From: a virus
DNA length: 38,357 nt
Virus record (IMG/VR): IMGVR_UViG_3300021576_000028
Location: 1 to 38,357 of that record
Direction: 5' to 3' (one strand)
This document shows, piece by piece, positions 30,275 through 37,944 of this stretch. The notes below the pieces were generated by a model. It ran no database searches and was not told the DNA's origin. It saw only the letters and a program-made list of their open reading frames with translations. How positions within the stretch are numbered: the stretch's first letter is position 1; each line of letters starts with the position of its first letter. The translations under genes were made by a program, and so were the position numbers.

Positions 30275-30705
30275 TGGCGGGGCAAGACGCCGTGCCGCCC
30301 GGCGCGTTCGCCGACTGGCTGGCGGAGCCGGTGCGTATCGACCTGCAGCCGTGCCGGTTCTACGCGGGCTTTAGCAGGTGGCTACTGTCGGTCGAACGCC
30401 GTGCGCAGGATCGCCAGCGCGTTCTGCGCCGCCTGTCCGAAAATGCGCTCCTGTCGGCTGACCACGTCGCCGGCCTGATGCGCCTGTACGACCGCCTCGC
30501 AGCGCTCGGCCTCGGCGTCCAGATGGCGCTTGAACGCTTCTGGCGACGTCTGTCGAAGGGTCGGCAGCACGACGTTTTCGAGGATGAAGCGGTTCGCGGC
30601 GGACTGGGCCAGAACGCTTTCGAGGGCGTCGTCGAAGGTCATGTCGGGTTCTCTGTCTGTGGGCTGGCCGGCGACCGTAGCTGTAAGTGCGAGGGCGGCC
30701 AATGA
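30274..30705 (+). CDS. Uncertain early gene; N-terminal part looks coding, remainder lies over an opposite-strand gene
   Basis: 143 residues from ATG at 30274 (TGATG overlap) to a TGA that overlaps the next ATG. In codons 1-38 the third positions are about 90% G or C, as in real genes. From 30391 on they fall to roughly 70%, while the opposite strand gene (30382-30642) shows the normal pattern. This looks like a gene whose 3' part has been replaced by a leftward gene, or a gene read over an antisense one. Sequence MAGQDAVPPGAFADWLAEPVRIDLQPCRFYAGFSRWLLSVE has no known match. Confidence 0.4.
   Translation: MAGQDAVPPGAFADWLAEPVRIDLQPCRFYAGFSRWLLSVERRAQDRQRVLRRLSENALLSADHVAGLMRLYDRLAALGLGVQMALERFWRRLSKGRQHDVFEDEAVRGGLGQNAFEGVVEGHVGFSVCGLAGDRSCKCEGGQ
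30382..30642 (-). CDS. Hypothetical leftward gene within the rightward early region
   Basis: 86 residues, from ATG at 30642 to TAG at 30382-30384. MTFDDALESVLAQSAANRFILENVVLPTLRQTSPEAFKRHLDAEAERCEAVVQAHQAGDVVSRQERIFGQAAQNALAILRTAFD is a balanced helical sequence and its third positions are about 85% G or C, more gene-like than the rightward frame. It is the only leftward gene in 29.5-38 kb. Function unknown. Confidence 0.65.
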   Translation of the reverse strand: MTFDDALESVLAQSAANRFILENVVLPTLRQTSPEAFKRHLDAEAERCEAVVQAHQAGDVVSRQERIFGQAAQNALAILRTAFDRQ

Positions 30706-30914
30706 GCACGCCCCGCATGCCGCGCGCCCCCAGCCGCGAGTACTCCGCCACCGGTCGCGCCGAGTTCGGCGCGCCGCCGGTCGTGCTGCACAAGGACGAG
30801 GATCTGGTGGCCGCCTGTGTCGCCCAGGGCGGCTTCCCCACGGCGCGGGTGCTGCGCTGTGGCCGGACGGTGTGGGCGGACATGGCCGGCCTGTACTGGA
30901 GGCACCGGGGATGA
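30702..30914 (+). CDS. Small hypothetical early protein
   Basis: 70 residues from the ATG at 30702 that overlaps the preceding stop. PSREYSATGRAEFGAPPVVLHKDEDLVAACVAQGGFPTARVLRCGRTVWADMAGLYWRHRG looks like a compact domain with two Cys residues. Coupled to the next gene by a 4-base overlap. Unknown function. Confidence 0.6.
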   Translation: MSTPRMPRAPSREYSATGRAEFGAPPVVLHKDEDLVAACVAQGGFPTARVLRCGRTVWADMAGLYWRHRG

Positions 30915-31324
30915 GCCGGGCGCGCCGCCGCAACCGCATCGTCGCCCCGGTCGACTATCGCCGCGACCGCCTGCGCTGGGCCGATCTGGCCCGGGCGGCG
31001 GAGGCGCAGGCGCTGGCCGGGCTGGACTCGACCATTGACGCGCGCGAGCGGCTGGCGGTGCTGGCCGGGGCGGCGCGCGAGGCCTGGACGCCGGCGGCGC
31101 CTTATCCGCGCGGGCTGGTGTGTCAGATGCTGGCCTCGACGGTGCTGGCCTGGGCGCGCCAGACGGATGCGGAGGCGCGGGCCGACATGGCGCCGCTGGT
31201 GCTGGCCTGCTGCCGGCTGGTCGAGCGGCTGCTGACCGATCTGGGGGCCGCGACCATTCCCGAGGCGGTTGCCGGGACGCGGGCGATCGAGCGGGCCTAT
31301 CGCTCCCCCTATGCGGAGGGCTGA
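30911..31324 (+). CDS. Hypothetical early protein, helical
   Basis: 137 residues, from ATG at 30911 overlapping the previous stop. The sequence is Arg-rich at the start (MSRARRRNRIVAPVDYRRDRLRW) and helical after that, with repeated Ala/Leu segments and AERLLTDLGAA-like helix near the end. No family recognised. Confidence 0.6.
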   Translation: MSRARRRNRIVAPVDYRRDRLRWADLARAAEAQALAGLDSTIDARERLAVLAGAAREAWTPAAPYPRGLVCQMLASTVLAWARQTDAEARADMAPLVLACCRLVERLLTDLGAATIPEAVAGTRAIERAYRSPYAEG

Positions 31325-31327
31325 GAC

Positions 31328-31582
31328 ATGGTTCCCGCAGGTCCCCGACAGCATGTGCCGACCGCCCGGGCCACGGATCTGACCGGCGACGATGTGGCGG
31401 CGCGGATCGTCCAGTGGCGGCGGATGCGCATGGGCTGGAGCGCCATCGCCCGGGCCCTGGGCGTGGCCGAGCCCGACGTGCGCCGGCTGCACGACCCGAG
31501 ATGGCCGATCACCGCCCAGAGCCCTGGCGCGAACCCGGTTCGCCGCCCTCTGACCCCCAACGGCAACCCCAAAGGAGACTGA
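31328..31582 (+). CDS. Small HTH-like DNA-binding protein
   Basis: 84 residues. After a short tail, DDVAARIVQWRRMRMGWSAIARALGVAEPDVRRLHDPRWP has the shape of a small helix-turn-helix (WSAIARALGVAEPDVRRL). The C-terminal part is Pro/Asn/Arg-rich and carries dispersed palindrome copy 7, read as Ala-Asn-Pro-Val-Arg. It may be a regulator of the replication genes. Confidence 0.6.
   Translation: MVPAGPRQHVPTARATDLTGDDVAARIVQWRRMRMGWSAIARALGVAEPDVRRLHDPRWPITAQSPGANPVRRPLTPNGNPKGD
31529..31543. repeat. Dispersed palindrome copy 7 (GCGAACC-C-GGTTCGC)
   Basis: Perfect 15-base inverted repeat with central C in the 3' part of the small HTH gene. Confidence 0.8.
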
Positions 31583-31585
31583 CCG

Positions 31586-31909
31586 ATGAAGCCGATCACC
31601 GACATCCTGCGCGAGATGCGCAAGGGCCGCATCGTCGAGGATGCGACCGAGGCCCTGCGCGAGGTCGTCAAGGCCGTCGACGCCACCGAGAAGGCCGGCA
31701 CCGTGACCCTGAAGATCACGGTCAAGCCGTCGAAGGGCGGCGGCACGGACAAGACCCTGTCGGTGTCGATCGCGACGGCCATCCCGCGGCCGGACCTGCC
31801 CGACGCGGTGTTCTTCTCGACCGTCGACGGCGATCTGGTGCGCGACGACCCGGATCAGCGGGTGCTGTTCAGCGAGGCGGGCGGGCCCTCGGCGGTCCGC
31901 TCGGCCTGA
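31586..31909 (+). CDS. Hypothetical early protein preceding DUF2303
   Basis: 107 residues after an AAGGAG site. MKPITDILREMRKGRIVEDATEALREVVKAVDATEKAGTVTLKITVKPSKGGGTDKTLSVSI is a short domain that I have seen described as commonly next to DUF2303 (YfdQ-like) genes in phages. A possible role as a partner of the recombination-type neighbour is inferred from location only. The 118-base gap after it contains a perfect ACGGCG-GCG-CGCCGT dyad (31932-31946) and an AGGCC...GGCCTTT hairpin, perhaps a weak attenuator. Confidence 0.65.
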   Translation: MKPITDILREMRKGRIVEDATEALREVVKAVDATEKAGTVTLKITVKPSKGGGTDKTLSVSIATAIPRPDLPDAVFFSTVDGDLVRDDPDQRVLFSEAGGPSAVRSA

Positions 31910-32027
31910 CGACGCCCAAAGCCCTTGCCTGACGGCGGCGCGCCGTGGCGAGCGCAGCTGACCCCTTCAGCCACATGACGCCCGACAGGCCGTGCGCGGC
32001 CGGGGCCTTTCTCAAGGAGCATCGGTC

Positions 32028-32855
32028 ATGACGAACCGGACCGAGAACGACACCGTCGCCGAGCTGGCGACCCGCGGGGTGGTCGCCCCGAGCATCATCA
32101 CCACCCAGGCCGGGCGCGAGCTGCTGATCCTGCCGGATGGTCAGGGGGGCGCGAAGTTTGAGGACGTGACCGAGCCGGGCGCGATCGAGCCGGCCAAGCC
32201 GCTGTGGGTCGATCAGCGCGTGATCGTGCAGACGGCCGAAAGCCTGGCCCAGTACGCCAACGACCATAAGGGCGCCGGGACTGTGCTTTTCGCCGACATC
32301 GCCGCCAGCGCGATCGAGGGCGTGATCGACTATCACCGGGACGCCAAGGCCGAGCGGAAGGCGCACCGCGTGCGGCTGGAGCTGCCGCATTCGATCGAGT
32401 GGAAGACCTGGGCCGGGATCGACGGCAAGCTGATGGGCCAGCTGGAGTTCGCCCGCTTCCTCGAGGAGAACGCCGCCGACATCGAGGCCCCGTCGGGCGC
32501 CGAGCTGATCGAGGCGTGCCGCGACCTGCAGGCCAACCGCAAGGTCAGCTTCACCAAGGCGGTGCGCACGGCCAGCGACAACGAGAACTTCGAGTATGTC
32601 GACGAGACCACGGCGAACCCGAAGAAGGGCGGCGTCGAGATCCCGTCGCGGTTCCAGCTGAGGATCCCCGTGTACTTCGGCGGTCGGACCTATCCGCTGT
32701 TCGCCTTCCTGCGGTGGAAGCTGGAGGAGGGTGAGGGTCTGAAGCTGGGGATCAAGCTGCACAACCCCGAACACGTGCGCCAGGCCGTGTTCAAGGAGGT
32801 GGTGGCCGAGGTCGCCGACCAGACCGGCCTGACCGCCTACTTCGGCCGCATCTGA
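32028..32855 (+). CDS. DUF2303 (YfdQ-like) protein
   Basis: 275 residues from ATG at 32028 (AAGGAG site). It matches DUF2303: N-terminal ATRGVVAPSIITTQAGRELLILPDG, the middle HRVRLELPHSIEWKTWAGIDGKLMGQLEFARFLEENAADIEAP, and KVSFTKAVRTASDNENFEYVDET plus FQLRIPVYFGGRTYPLFAFLRWKLEEG. It is widely found in early regions of temperate phages near recombination or replication genes; its activity is not known. Clearly coding. Confidence 0.9.
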   Translation: MTNRTENDTVAELATRGVVAPSIITTQAGRELLILPDGQGGAKFEDVTEPGAIEPAKPLWVDQRVIVQTAESLAQYANDHKGAGTVLFADIAASAIEGVIDYHRDAKAERKAHRVRLELPHSIEWKTWAGIDGKLMGQLEFARFLEENAADIEAPSGAELIEACRDLQANRKVSFTKAVRTASDNENFEYVDETTANPKKGGVEIPSRFQLRIPVYFGGRTYPLFAFLRWKLEEGEGLKLGIKLHNPEHVRQAVFKEVVAEVADQTGLTAYFGRI

Positions 32856-32902
32856 GAAGGGACGCCCCCGGCCGCTGACACGGCGGCCGGGGGCGGATCG
32901 GC

Positions 32903-33382
32903 ATGGCCTGCACCATCTGCGATGACCTGCGCCGCCAGTTGGCCGAAGCTCGCGAAGAGCTTCAGGCGTGGCGTGCCCATGACCAGTCGGAGGAGCGGCA
33001 TACGGCGCTGGTCGGGCGGGTTCGAGCGTGGCGCGGGCTGTTCACGCTGACGCCCAGGCTGGGCAACGGCCCCGCGATTGTCCTGATGGCCCTTGTCGAC
33101 CGCGGCGGCCGGGTCGTTTCGCGCGGGGCGCTGTTCCAGGCGACGCGGGTCACGCCCTGGCGACGGGCAGGGGACTTCAACTCGGAGGATTTGTCCGAGT
33201 GCGTGGTCAGGGTTCACGTCTCGCGGCTGCGGGGCGCGTTGCGGATCGAGGCGGCCGCCGGACGGCTGCCCGAGGTGTGCGCCAGTCGCAATGCAGGGAT
33301 CGAGATCGCCTATGGCGGCGGCTATGTGATTCCCAAGGCGCTGGCGGCCGAGCTGCGCGCCCTGGTCGAGGGCGAGCAATGA
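32903..33382 (+). CDS. Winged-helix (PhoB/OmpR-type DNA-binding) protein with N-terminal coiled coil
   Basis: 159 residues. Residues 1-35 form a charged coiled coil (MACTICDDLRRQLAEAREELQAWRAHDQ) with a CxxC that could bind metal. Residues about 50-150 match the trans_reg_C winged helix: GGRVVSRGALFQATRV, SECVVRVHVSRLRGALRIEAA (the recognition helix region) and IEIAYGGGYVI, equal to the family's GVGYR hairpin. No receiver domain is present. It ends by a 4-base overlap with the primase gene, so it may bind the origin or regulate it. Confidence 0.8.
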   Translation: MACTICDDLRRQLAEAREELQAWRAHDQSEERHTALVGRVRAWRGLFTLTPRLGNGPAIVLMALVDRGGRVVSRGALFQATRVTPWRRAGDFNSEDLSECVVRVHVSRLRGALRIEAAAGRLPEVCASRNAGIEIAYGGGYVIPKALAAELRALVEGEQ

Positions 33383-34701
33383 CCCCCGCCGCTCCCATGA
33401 CCCGCGACGACGTGCGCCGCCTGTTCGACGAGGCGCGGGCGGCGGTGAGGGTGTCGGACGTGGCCGGCGTCAAGCTGGGGCGCGTCGGCCAGCGGCTGCG
33501 CGGTCAGTGCCCGGTGTGTCTGAAGGGCAAGGGCAAGACGAAGGACGGCCCGTTCTGGGTTGACGACTTCAAGGGGGTCTGGGGCTGTTTCGCCGGCCAG
33601 GGCGCGTGCGCCGAGGGCGGGGACGTCATCCGCCTGGAGCAGCTGATCCGCGGCGGCCAGCCGCGCGAGATCGCGGCGAAGTTCGCCGGGCCCGGGTTCC
33701 AGCCGACGGCGCGGGCGCAGATCGTGCACCGGGCGGAACGGCCCGCATCAGCCTCGTTGGGCGCTTCGGCGACCTCTAGCCAGGGCGTGAGCCCGACCGT
33801 GGCGCGGATCCAGCGCGAGGCCGTGGCGTGCGAGGCCGGGGACATGGTCGATCGCTATCTGGCCGGGCGGGGTCTCGGGCCGGCGGTGCGGGCGGTGATG
33901 CGGCGCGAGCTGCGGTTCGTGGCGGCGGCCTTCTATGACGTCATCCCTGACGACATGCCCCGTGACGCGCCCGTGCCGCCGGGCGGCCAGGTGGTCGTCA
34001 TGAGCGAGGGGCGCCGCGGGCTGACCCTGCCGGCCATGGTGGCCCAGGTGCGGACCCATGAGGCGCGCACCGGCGGGCTGCACCTGACGTTCCTGTCGCG
34101 CGATCCGGTGACGGGCCGGGTGGCCAAGGCGCGGTTGCGGCGGGCGAAGAAGATGCTGGGGCCCCAGTCGTGGGCCGGGCGGCCCGGCGGGGCGGTGCTG
34201 ACGTCCATGACCGGCGTCTGGGTCGAGCGCCCGCTGATCGTCGGCGAGGGGATCGAGACGACCGGCTCGGCGGCGGAGTTCTGGTTCCGGCGGTTCGGGG
34301 TCGTGCCGCGCATGGCGGCGGCCCTGTCGCTGGACCGGCTGCAGGGCGGCTGGGCGGCGGATTCCCGGGGCCGATACGACGTGGATGCGCCCAGCGCGGA
34401 CCTGAGCCGACCGGCCTTCACCTGGCCTGAGCCGGGCGAGGTGCTGCTGGCCGTCGATCGCGACATGACGCCGATCGAGGTGCAGGCGCGGGGCCCGGGC
34501 GGCCGGATGATCAAGCGGGAACTGGACGCCGACGGGCGCGCGCGGGTGTGCGGCGCCGTGGCGGGAGAGCATTGGCGGGCTGTGGGCGCCGACCCCGTGA
34601 GGGTCATCGCGCCGCCGGCCGGCATGGACTGGAACGACCATCTGCAGGCGCTCGGCGACGAGCCCGGCGCGCGGATGGACCATCGGGGAGAGACGGTGTG
34701 A
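33379..34701 (+). CDS. DNA primase, zinc-binding and Toprim domains
   Basis: 440 residues. C44-x-x-C47, C70 and C77 (GQCPVC, GVWGCFAGQGACAEGGDVI) form a CHC2-type zinc ribbon. A Toprim domain follows with E290 in LIVGEGIETT and D360-R-D362 in LLAVDRDM. Together they make the phage-type primase module (DUF7146/Toprim style). It should make RNA primers for replication. It is translated by a 4-base overlap with the gene before and coupled with the helicase after it by GTGA. No helicase domain is in this protein itself. Confidence 0.9.
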   Translation: MTPAAPMTRDDVRRLFDEARAAVRVSDVAGVKLGRVGQRLRGQCPVCLKGKGKTKDGPFWVDDFKGVWGCFAGQGACAEGGDVIRLEQLIRGGQPREIAAKFAGPGFQPTARAQIVHRAERPASASLGASATSSQGVSPTVARIQREAVACEAGDMVDRYLAGRGLGPAVRAVMRRELRFVAAAFYDVIPDDMPRDAPVPPGGQVVVMSEGRRGLTLPAMVAQVRTHEARTGGLHLTFLSRDPVTGRVAKARLRRAKKMLGPQSWAGRPGGAVLTSMTGVWVERPLIVGEGIETTGSAAEFWFRRFGVVPRMAAALSLDRLQGGWAADSRGRYDVDAPSADLSRPAFTWPEPGEVLLAVDRDMTPIEVQARGPGGRMIKRELDADGRARVCGAVAGEHWRAVGADPVRVIAPPAGMDWNDHLQALGDEPGARMDHRGETV

Positions 34702-36500
34702 GCGCTGACGGATACGCCTTTGCGGGCTTCGGCGAGGGGTCTGGCCCAGGGTCTGGCGACGGGTTCGGCGGCGGGCTGCCGGCCGCGCCGACCGCGCGCG
34801 AGCTGATGTGGTTCGAGCTGAATGACCTGGGCAACGCCAAGCGGCTGATCCGGCTGGCGGGCGGGGTGTTCGGCGATGACGGCGAGGCGGACTTGACGGG
34901 CGCGCGGCTGCTGTACCTGCGCGATCAGGGCTGGATCGCGTTCGACGGGCGGCGGTGGAATCTGGCGCACGGGCAGGCGCTGGCGCGCAAGCTGGCGCAC
35001 CGGGTGGCGGAGGGGCTGCACGCCCAGGCCACGGCCATGGCCGAGCACCTGTCGAAGAAAGCGGGGAAGGGGCGTGCGGTCGAGGCGGCGGCGCCAGAAC
35101 CTGTGGCAGCGTCGGCGACCGGAGGGGGAGAGGCGACCGAGGCGGAGCGGCGCGAGGCCGAGCTGGACGCCCAGCGGGCGGCCGGCGGGGCGAAGAAGGC
35201 CAAGGATCGGCCCGACCTGGCGGTGGCCGACTTCCATGAGTTCGCGCGGTCGTGCGGGAACGCCGGTCGGACGCAGGGGATGCTGACCCAGGCCGAGGCT
35301 TATCTGCAGGTGGAGCTGGAGGCGTTCGACCGCGACCCGCTGTGCTGGAACGTGCGCAACGGGACGATCCGCTATGTGAAGGGCGAGGGCGGCTGGGCGT
35401 TGCGGTTCAGCCCGGCCCATGACCCGGCCGACCGGATCACGCGCCTGATGGAAGTCGACTACGACCCGAAGGCGACGGCCAGGCGCTGGGCCGCCTCGAT
35501 CGACAAATGGCAGCCGACCGAGCCGATGCGGGACTTCCTGCGCCGGATCCTGGGCTACACGATCACCGGGGACACCTCGGAACAGGCGTTCTTCATCCAC
35601 CAGGGCCTGGGCGGGGACGGCAAGTCGACCTTCATCGGGGCGATCCGGCGCACGGTCGGGGACTATGCCGCGACCTCGGACGTCAAGACCTTCCTCGACA
35701 CCGGCCAGCGGTCGGGCTCGGACGCCAGCTCGGACGTCGCCAGGCTGGCCGGCGAGACGCGCATGGTCTGCACCGCCGAGCCGCCCCGCGGGGCGCGGCT
35801 GAACGAGGCCATGATCAAGAGCTTCACCGGGGGCGCGCCCCTGGCCGCGCGGCGACTGCGGCAGGAGCAGTTCGAGTTCATGCCCAAGGGCAAGGTGCAC
35901 ATGGAGTGCAACACCCGGCCGGTGATCAAGGGCGATGACGAGGGCATCTGGCGTCGGGTGTTCATCGTGCTGTGGGAGGTGCGGGTCTCGCCCCGCGACC
36001 GCATCAAGGACTTCGACAAGATCCTGGCCCGCGAGGAAGGGCCGGGCATCCTGAACTGGCTGCTGGCGGGCGTCGGCGACTGGTTGGCCAAGGGGCTGGA
36101 TCCGCCGCGGCGGGTGTCGCAGGCGCTGGAGGACTATCGCAAGGGCTCCAGCCCGTTCGGCGAGTGGCTGGCCGAATGTGTGGTGGTCGATCCTAAAGCG
36201 CGGACGATGGCCAGCGAGTTCTACGACAGCTTCAAGGCCTGGATGGGCCGGCAGGACCCGGACGCCAAGGTCATGTCGCAGCGGGCGTTCGGCACGGCGC
36301 TGGGCGAGCGGCAGATCCTGCGCGACGGGCTGGACGGGCAGGGCCGGGTGATCCGGCGCGGCGCGCGGCTGAAGACGGCGGCCGAGCTGGAGGAGGACCG
36401 TCGCGCGGCCCAGGCGGGCGGCGACGACGACGTTGGCGAACCCGGTTCGGGCGGCGTGGCGCACTTCCCGGCCGACGATGAGGACCCGTTCCTGTCGTGA
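34698..36500 (+). CDS. SF3 helicase / phage P4-type primase C-terminal (D5-like)
   Basis: 600 residues from the GTG at 34698 overlapping the primase stop. Residues 35-300 contain the N-terminal region with a variable charged linker (120-175) and a D5_N-like domain. The helicase core has Walker A G303-LGGDGKST (K309), a B-like TRMVCTAE at 354-361, sensor N405 in HMECNTRP and arginine finger R419/R420 in GIWRRVF. Such helicases unwind the origin. The Toprim and helicase functions are on separate proteins here. Palindrome copy 8 lies near the 3' end. Confidence 0.92.
   Translation: MSADGYAFAGFGEGSGPGSGDGFGGGLPAAPTARELMWFELNDLGNAKRLIRLAGGVFGDDGEADLTGARLLYLRDQGWIAFDGRRWNLAHGQALARKLAHRVAEGLHAQATAMAEHLSKKAGKGRAVEAAAPEPVAASATGGGEATEAERREAELDAQRAAGGAKKAKDRPDLAVADFHEFARSCGNAGRTQGMLTQAEAYLQVELEAFDRDPLCWNVRNGTIRYVKGEGGWALRFSPAHDPADRITRLMEVDYDPKATARRWAASIDKWQPTEPMRDFLRRILGYTITGDTSEQAFFIHQGLGGDGKSTFIGAIRRTVGDYAATSDVKTFLDTGQRSGSDASSDVARLAGETRMVCTAEPPRGARLNEAMIKSFTGGAPLAARRLRQEQFEFMPKGKVHMECNTRPVIKGDDEGIWRRVFIVLWEVRVSPRDRIKDFDKILAREEGPGILNWLLAGVGDWLAKGLDPPRRVSQALEDYRKGSSPFGEWLAECVVVDPKARTMASEFYDSFKAWMGRQDPDAKVMSQRAFGTALGERQILRDGLDGQGRVIRRGARLKTAAELEEDRRAAQAGGDDDVGEPGSGGVAHFPADDEDPFLS
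36436..36450. repeat. Dispersed palindrome copy 8 (GCGAACC-C-GGTTCGG)
   Basis: Perfect 13-base core with a mismatch at the last base, inside the helicase gene, read as Glu-Pro-Gly-Ser as in the integrase and the 26341 gene. Confidence 0.75.
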
Positions 36501-36843
36501 GCCAACAGACCTTTACAGACAGTCCAGACCTTCGGCCGGTCGAGGATCACAGGGGCCCTGCCGCCCGCGGCCCGCGACAGACGATCATGACTGTCTGTTC
36601 GCCTGTGATTGTCTGGCCTCAAGTCGTTGATTTCTTGAGGCTCCCTGACAGTCCAGACAGTCCAGACAGTCGAGCGGCGTTAAGGCGATAGCGGGCGGGT
36701 GTGCGCGGGTGTGCGCGCGGGCCGGATGCGGACGCGGACGTTCGTCTGTGATCGTCAGGTGTGGCGTGTCGGGGTGTGTGTCGGCTTGGGGGTGTGTGGC
36801 GGTGCGGTGCGTTTGGGCGAATGCGTTTTCAGGTTGAGGTGGG
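36501..36843. other. Repeat-rich non-coding region, candidate replication origin
   Basis: The core CAGACAGTC occurs at 36516-36524, 36589-36597 (inverted), 36654-36662 and 36663-36671. The 9-base GACAGTCCA repeats in tandem at 36647-36673. ACAGAC-(10)-GTCTGT at 36577-36598 and GCCTCAAG-(10)-CTTGAGGC at 36616-36641 are hairpins. CGGGTGTGCG is doubled at 36696-36715, and 36690-36843 is strikingly G+T-rich on this strand. The GTG frame 36497-36691 has only about 56% GC at third positions and is not a gene. Position after the helicase suggests iterons; no DnaA box was identified. Confidence 0.55.
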
Positions 36844-37839
36844 ATGATGATGGCTCTGACCAAGGTTCGGAACGAACAAGACCAGACCCAAGGGGACTGG
36901 AGTGAAACGAGGCTGGACCTCAACCCGCTGGCCTTTGTGCTGAGCGTGGCCCCGGCCGGGCGGGTGGTGCAGGCGCGCTATGCGTTCTGGGCGAAGTCGG
37001 CGGCGCGCCGGCAGGTGCGGGCGCTGGGTGAGGCGCTGGCCGAGGTGGCGATCCGGGTCGAGCGCCAGCCCGAGCTGCGCGCCCGGGTCGAGCGGCTGCG
37101 GCGGCAGGCGGAGCGGGCCAAGGCGCGGGCCGTCGCCCTGGCCGACGGACTGGAGCCTGCGCCCCTGACCCCGGCCGAGGCCGCCCGGGCCGAGCTGCTG
37201 TCCCGTCGGCTGGGCGAAGTGAAAAACGGCGAGCGCAGCGCGCCCGTGGCCAGGGCCCAGGTGGCGCAGGACCTGAGGGCGATCGAGGCGAAGCGGGTTG
37301 AGCGGACGCGGATGGGCGAGGACGCGCGTCGCAGGGCCGAGACGGTACGGCTTGAGGCTGCGCGCGCGGGCGTGCCCGAGTCCGAGGTGGTCGACCGGCA
37401 GCGGGTCGCCGCGTACAGCCGCCTGCGCACTCGGGACGGGCTGAAGCTGCTGCACGAGCGCGGGGCGTTCGGACGGGACCGCGTCGAGGCGGCGGCCCTG
37501 CTGGCCTATGGGCTGCGATACCGGGATCTGGTCGAGCTGGCGCAGGCGGCGCTGAAGTCCTGCCTCGACATGACCGAGCGCGGGCGGCGGTCCCTGAGCC
37601 TGTGGGAACAGGCCAGCCGTGCCCAGCGGCGGGCCGCCACCGCGAACCAGGTTCGCCGCATCGAGGTCGCCGTGGCCACCCGGTGCGGGCCCGAGGCGCT
37701 GAAGGTGCTGCGCGCCGTGGCCGGCGAGGCGCGCTCGGTCAGTGATCTGGCGTCCGGGGGCAAGCAGCGCGAGCGCCTGCGAGGCCATCTTGTCGAGGCG
37801 CTGAAGGTGGTCGGGGATGTGCTGTCGCGAGGCCATTGA
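36844..37839 (+). CDS. Coiled-coil rich protein of unknown function
   Basis: 331 residues starting at one of three adjacent ATGs (36844, 36847, 36850) after GAGGTGGG. N-terminal MALTKVRNEQDQTQGDWSETRLDLNPLAFVLSV is followed by long Arg/Glu/Ala helices (100-260) and a C-terminal segment CGPEALKVLRAVAGEARSVSDLASGGKQRERLRGHLVEALKVVGDVL, resembling a small helical DNA-interacting domain. I do not recognise the family. Its place between the possible origin and HNH is typical of late regulators. Palindrome copy 9 lies in it. Confidence 0.6.
   Translation: MMMALTKVRNEQDQTQGDWSETRLDLNPLAFVLSVAPAGRVVQARYAFWAKSAARRQVRALGEALAEVAIRVERQPELRARVERLRRQAERAKARAVALADGLEPAPLTPAEAARAELLSRRLGEVKNGERSAPVARAQVAQDLRAIEAKRVERTRMGEDARRRAETVRLEAARAGVPESEVVDRQRVAAYSRLRTRDGLKLLHERGAFGRDRVEAAALLAYGLRYRDLVELAQAALKSCLDMTERGRRSLSLWEQASRAQRRAATANQVRRIEVAVATRCGPEALKVLRAVAGEARSVSDLASGGKQRERLRGHLVEALKVVGDVLSRGH
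37642..37656. repeat. Dispersed palindrome copy 9 (GCGAACC-A-GGTTCGC)
   Basis: Both arms of seven bases are perfect; the central base is A instead of S. Read as Ala-Asn-Gln-Val-Arg. Confidence 0.75.
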
Positions 37840-37889
37840 CAAGGTGGGCTGATAAGAGCAGCTTTCCCGCATCACCCGATTTGCGCCGC

Positions 37890-37920
37890 AAGCCCGCCCC
37901 GGCCCCGCCGAGGCGGGTTT
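37890..37920 (+). terminator. GC-rich terminator between the coiled-coil gene and HNH
   Basis: AAGCCCGCC at 37890-37898 pairs with GGCGGGTTT at 37912-37920 (9 pairs, one G-U), ending in TTT. It lies about 50 bases after the preceding stop and would end the early transcript. The stem is symmetric, so it could act in both directions, though nothing leftward reaches it. Confidence 0.6.
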
Positions 37921-37944
37921 CGCGCGTCTGGAGGGGAGGGCTGC

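Noticed and set aside
33933-36464. Leftward ORF of 843 codons over primase and helicase
   Set aside because: Covers two proteins with intact catalytic motifs on the other strand; composition is that of antisense.
21742-36630. Shared 11-mer CAAGTCGTTGA at 21742 and 36620
   Set aside because: Many 11-base matches are expected in a window of this size, and the flanks do not agree.
36497-36691. GTG-started 64-codon ORF after the helicase
   Set aside because: Third positions are only about 56% G or C against 85-90% in real genes; its Asp-Ser-Pro repeats come from the tandem DNA repeats.
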